Made by a program: the position numbers and the translations under genes
NCBI GenBank assembly: GCA_935421135.1
Contig: OW285196.1
Coordinates: 10,675,501-10,739,500 of the forward strand
From: Bugulina stolonifera
Lineage: Eukaryota; Bryozoa; Gymnolaemata; Cheilostomatida; Bugulidae
DNA length: 64,000 nucleotides
Reading direction: 5' to 3'
The notes under the pieces: model-generated
Databases searched by the model: none
What the model was told of the DNA's origin: nothing
What the model saw: the letters and a program-made list of their open reading frames with translations, nothing else
Shown: positions 61,698 through 64,000 of the stretch, piece by piece
Layout of the letters: every line of letters begins with the position of its first letter
Numbering within the stretch: the stretch's first letter is position 1

Positions 61698-62467
61698 TGT
61701 AATGGTTCAGGACATTTGTATATACAACTCCAGCCACTCTGGTGGACCCTATAGTGCCTAGTAGTTGTCATAGCACTACTCATCTAACACTTATTCTCAT
61801 GCACTTAGTTGCTCGTGTACTCATACTTGTCTAACCATACATTGATACTTACATACCTATATATAGTTTTATTAAGACATTATACTGCTTTTATACCCAT
61901 GTAAAGAGGCCAGACCTCTCAGAATTACTTGATCATCATTTTGCATATGAATTGGATGATTCTTAACATCTTTTGTAGTAACCCGACCCATTTTTGGTCG
62001 GCCATCGGGCTTCCAGCCGCCATATTGTTGCGCAATTTCTGGACGACCCTACGTCGTCTTTTCCCGACACTACGTCGGCCTTTTTACCGGAACTTCCTCC
62101 GGAAGTTCTATTACTATATAAAGGGCATTGTTTTTATGTTTGTTGTCTCAGTTTTTGCTTGGATCTCAATAAAGACACATCTATACTTATATACAGAGAC
62201 TTTCACTTCGTAGATAGGTCATTCTAGTTGTTAAGGTCCTCAACCTTGCAACACGAACTGAACTGCCTACTAGGTCGAATCACTCTCTTTCTCAGTATAG
62301 TAAACAAGCATAACTCGGGCTTACATGGGTCGTCTTTGGTAGTTCTTTGACTACTGACTCCGATCAATCTTTCATGTAATGAGAAGGCCTAGCACCACTC
62401 ATAGGCACTTCATTTTGGACTCGGGAGTCGTCTTAGGACGACGTACCAAAAACCAAAAACCATTACT
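61698..62467 (+). mobile_element. Solo LTR-like unit L4
   Basis: Starts tgtaatgg and ends ccattact, with ATAT flanks at 61694-61697 and 62468-62471. Its TATATAAAG (about 62115) and AATAAAG (about 62169) match L2; the upstream part after tgtaatgg resembles L3 rather than L2. Confidence 0.75.
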
Positions 62468-62471
62468 ATAT

Positions 62472-63690
62472 TGCTAGTGTAAATACTTCTAATTTATTAC
62501 CATTCCAGGGTGTAAAGGTCTCCAACTACAATGTGTTTATCCATAAATGACCCTTAACCTTGATGAATAGGAAACATCATCAGCTTCTGCATACAGAGAA
62601 TGGCAGTGAGTTATAACCACGTGCTATGTCACTACAACATAATAATTTGTTCATTCTGTTCAGTGAAAAATCGATATTTAAATGTCAAATGTATATCCTA
62701 TATACATGTAAGCACACAATTGGCTGTAATCTATAGTATTTTTGCACGTCATATTGTTACACGTCATTAGCTTCCTAGCTTGTAGATTATTGCATACACT
62801 CTTTAGTTGGCATTCCCTAAGAGCATACCGAGACACTGTTAATGCGTTTTCACACGCGTTGCTTCACACGCGTTGCTCTACGTGAATAGGTGTATAATAT
62901 GTTGTATATTATAATGAAACTGATACAATGTAATTCAAACTGATCACCATCATTCTTGTTGCACGGTCTCGAAGGAGAGATTTTACTGTAATATCAATCA
63001 GCATGTAAAATACAATTCGATACGACAATATCAAATTAATTGTCAGCTACTGGGTGACTATTGTACATGTTGGTGTTCATTGGAATTTTATGATTCAAAA
63101 TTTGAAATTGTTTCCCCTTGTTCATCACTATGCAAGTGAAAACGACTCCAAAATCTACTTGTTTAAATAAATTATGTAGACAATCTATAGTTAAGTAGTG
63201 CATAATATTCATCTGACATGATTGTTGAGCTCCCACTTTATTCACTGGTCCCTTGATTACAACTACATGTAATTTACTTTTAGTCTGTGCTAATACTCAA
63301 CTTTCCATAGTATGCTAAGTTGTATATTAGCCCTCCATACCTTTTATTGATTAGAATAATTATTATTGTAGTGTTAGTATAGATTCTAATATTGCATTTA
63401 GTGCAAAAACCTTTATGCCACTGTCACCTTTGGCTTTTATTCTTGTGTCAAAATTCAGTCACACTTAACAAGTAATTGGTAATTGAAAATCCTTTCATTT
63501 CCCAAAACATAATGCAGGTGATCATTCCTGTGTTTTTCATCCAAATTTTAATCTATTTCTATCAGTCTCTATATTTTTAATTTCCTAATTCTCTAAGCAC
63601 AAAGAGCTTATCAGCAATTACATGAGGAGTTCTGTTTTGAGTGCTTGGTAATCATTTGATTGCCAATTTGAATTTGTTCCCTCGTGCACA
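62472..63690. other. Spacer
   Basis: No gene seen. Confidence 0.5.
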
Positions 63691-63695
63691 TTCAG

Positions 63696-63758
63696 GGAAA
63701 AACAACTTCAACTATGAATTATGAACTTAGTGCTAGAGCTTCTGTTCGAGATAGCAAG
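63696..63758 (+). CDS. Candidate isolated exon
   Basis: A 63-nt frame, open throughout in phase 0 (GKTTSTMNYELSARASVRDS), sits between a cattcag acceptor and a gtaata donor. Nothing else in the window joins it; a continuation would lie to the right of the window. Weak evidence. Confidence 0.2.
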
Positions 63759-64000
63759 GTAATATTATTCCATGTCATAGTATGTATATGAGGCCAAAAT
63801 TATCTTTCACAGGCACGTAGGCCCACCTGATCTCGTGTAAAAATGTGCCATACTTTCATTTGTCTTCTAGGTTTACCATAATTACTGTTGAGATTTTACA
63901 AACACGCACCTGGCGTTCTTATCTGGATCGATCCATGCTTCTATGCCATCACTCCACCCCATAGTGACCAATCACCAAGCATCACGAATAATAAGAATTA

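Overview
The window is AT-rich animal DNA: genes have several exons with GT-AG introns, short exons and consistent intron phases, and between them lie mobile-element remnants and simple repeats. Secreted C-type lectins, a PAN plus fucolectin-type protein, an antistasin-like peptide and helical proteins with Bcl-2-family features point to a basal or marine invertebrate. A demosponge fits compact genes and this lectin set, but that is a guess. There are no bacterial features.

The most interesting content is a family of six related genes in two groups: 190-1918 (+, 5' end outside the window), 2307-4549 (+) and 5648-8515 (-) on the left; 45509-47875 (-), 49962-52198 (+) and 53804-56437 (-) on the right. 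I assembled their exons by hand. All share one architecture: an N-terminal exon ending in phase 1, a second exon (phase 1 to 1, 99-126 nt), a third exon (phase 1 to 0, 206-224 nt), and a final part that in four of six begins right after a Trp codon. The five complete models have coding lengths divisible by three. The motifs resemble Bcl-2 homology regions in the right order: BH4-like REI(A/V), BH3-like IGE(E/R)(F/Y), BH1-like (N/G)W, and BH2-like GSW|DNF with the intron after the Trp, which as I recall is where Bcl-2-family genes carry one. None has a C-terminal membrane anchor, and the tails differ. I read this as a locally expanded, divergent, anchorless Bcl-2-like family. No search could be run.

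Other genes: an intact secreted C-type lectin (11629-13105, -), two lectin pseudogenes (16083-17228 + and 42350-43633 -) and a relic 5' end (28925-29100); a 62-residue antistasin-like peptide (37890-39477, +); a secreted PAN + fucolectin protein (57719-60064, -); a type II membrane protein model with a phase conflict (31810-32503, -); and proline-rich terminal exons of an unidentified gene (8949-9924, -).

Mobile and repeated DNA: a 1164-bp non-autonomous hAT-type element with a perfect 8-bp target duplication (19583-20746); five solo-LTR-like units, two of them head to head at a shared ATAT; several foldback elements; near-perfect palindromes; two long 12-bp arrays (26383-26878, 36211-36704); a 13-bp minisatellite next to a splice acceptor (6092-6485); and tRNA-derived sequences. 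The rest shows no supportable genes.
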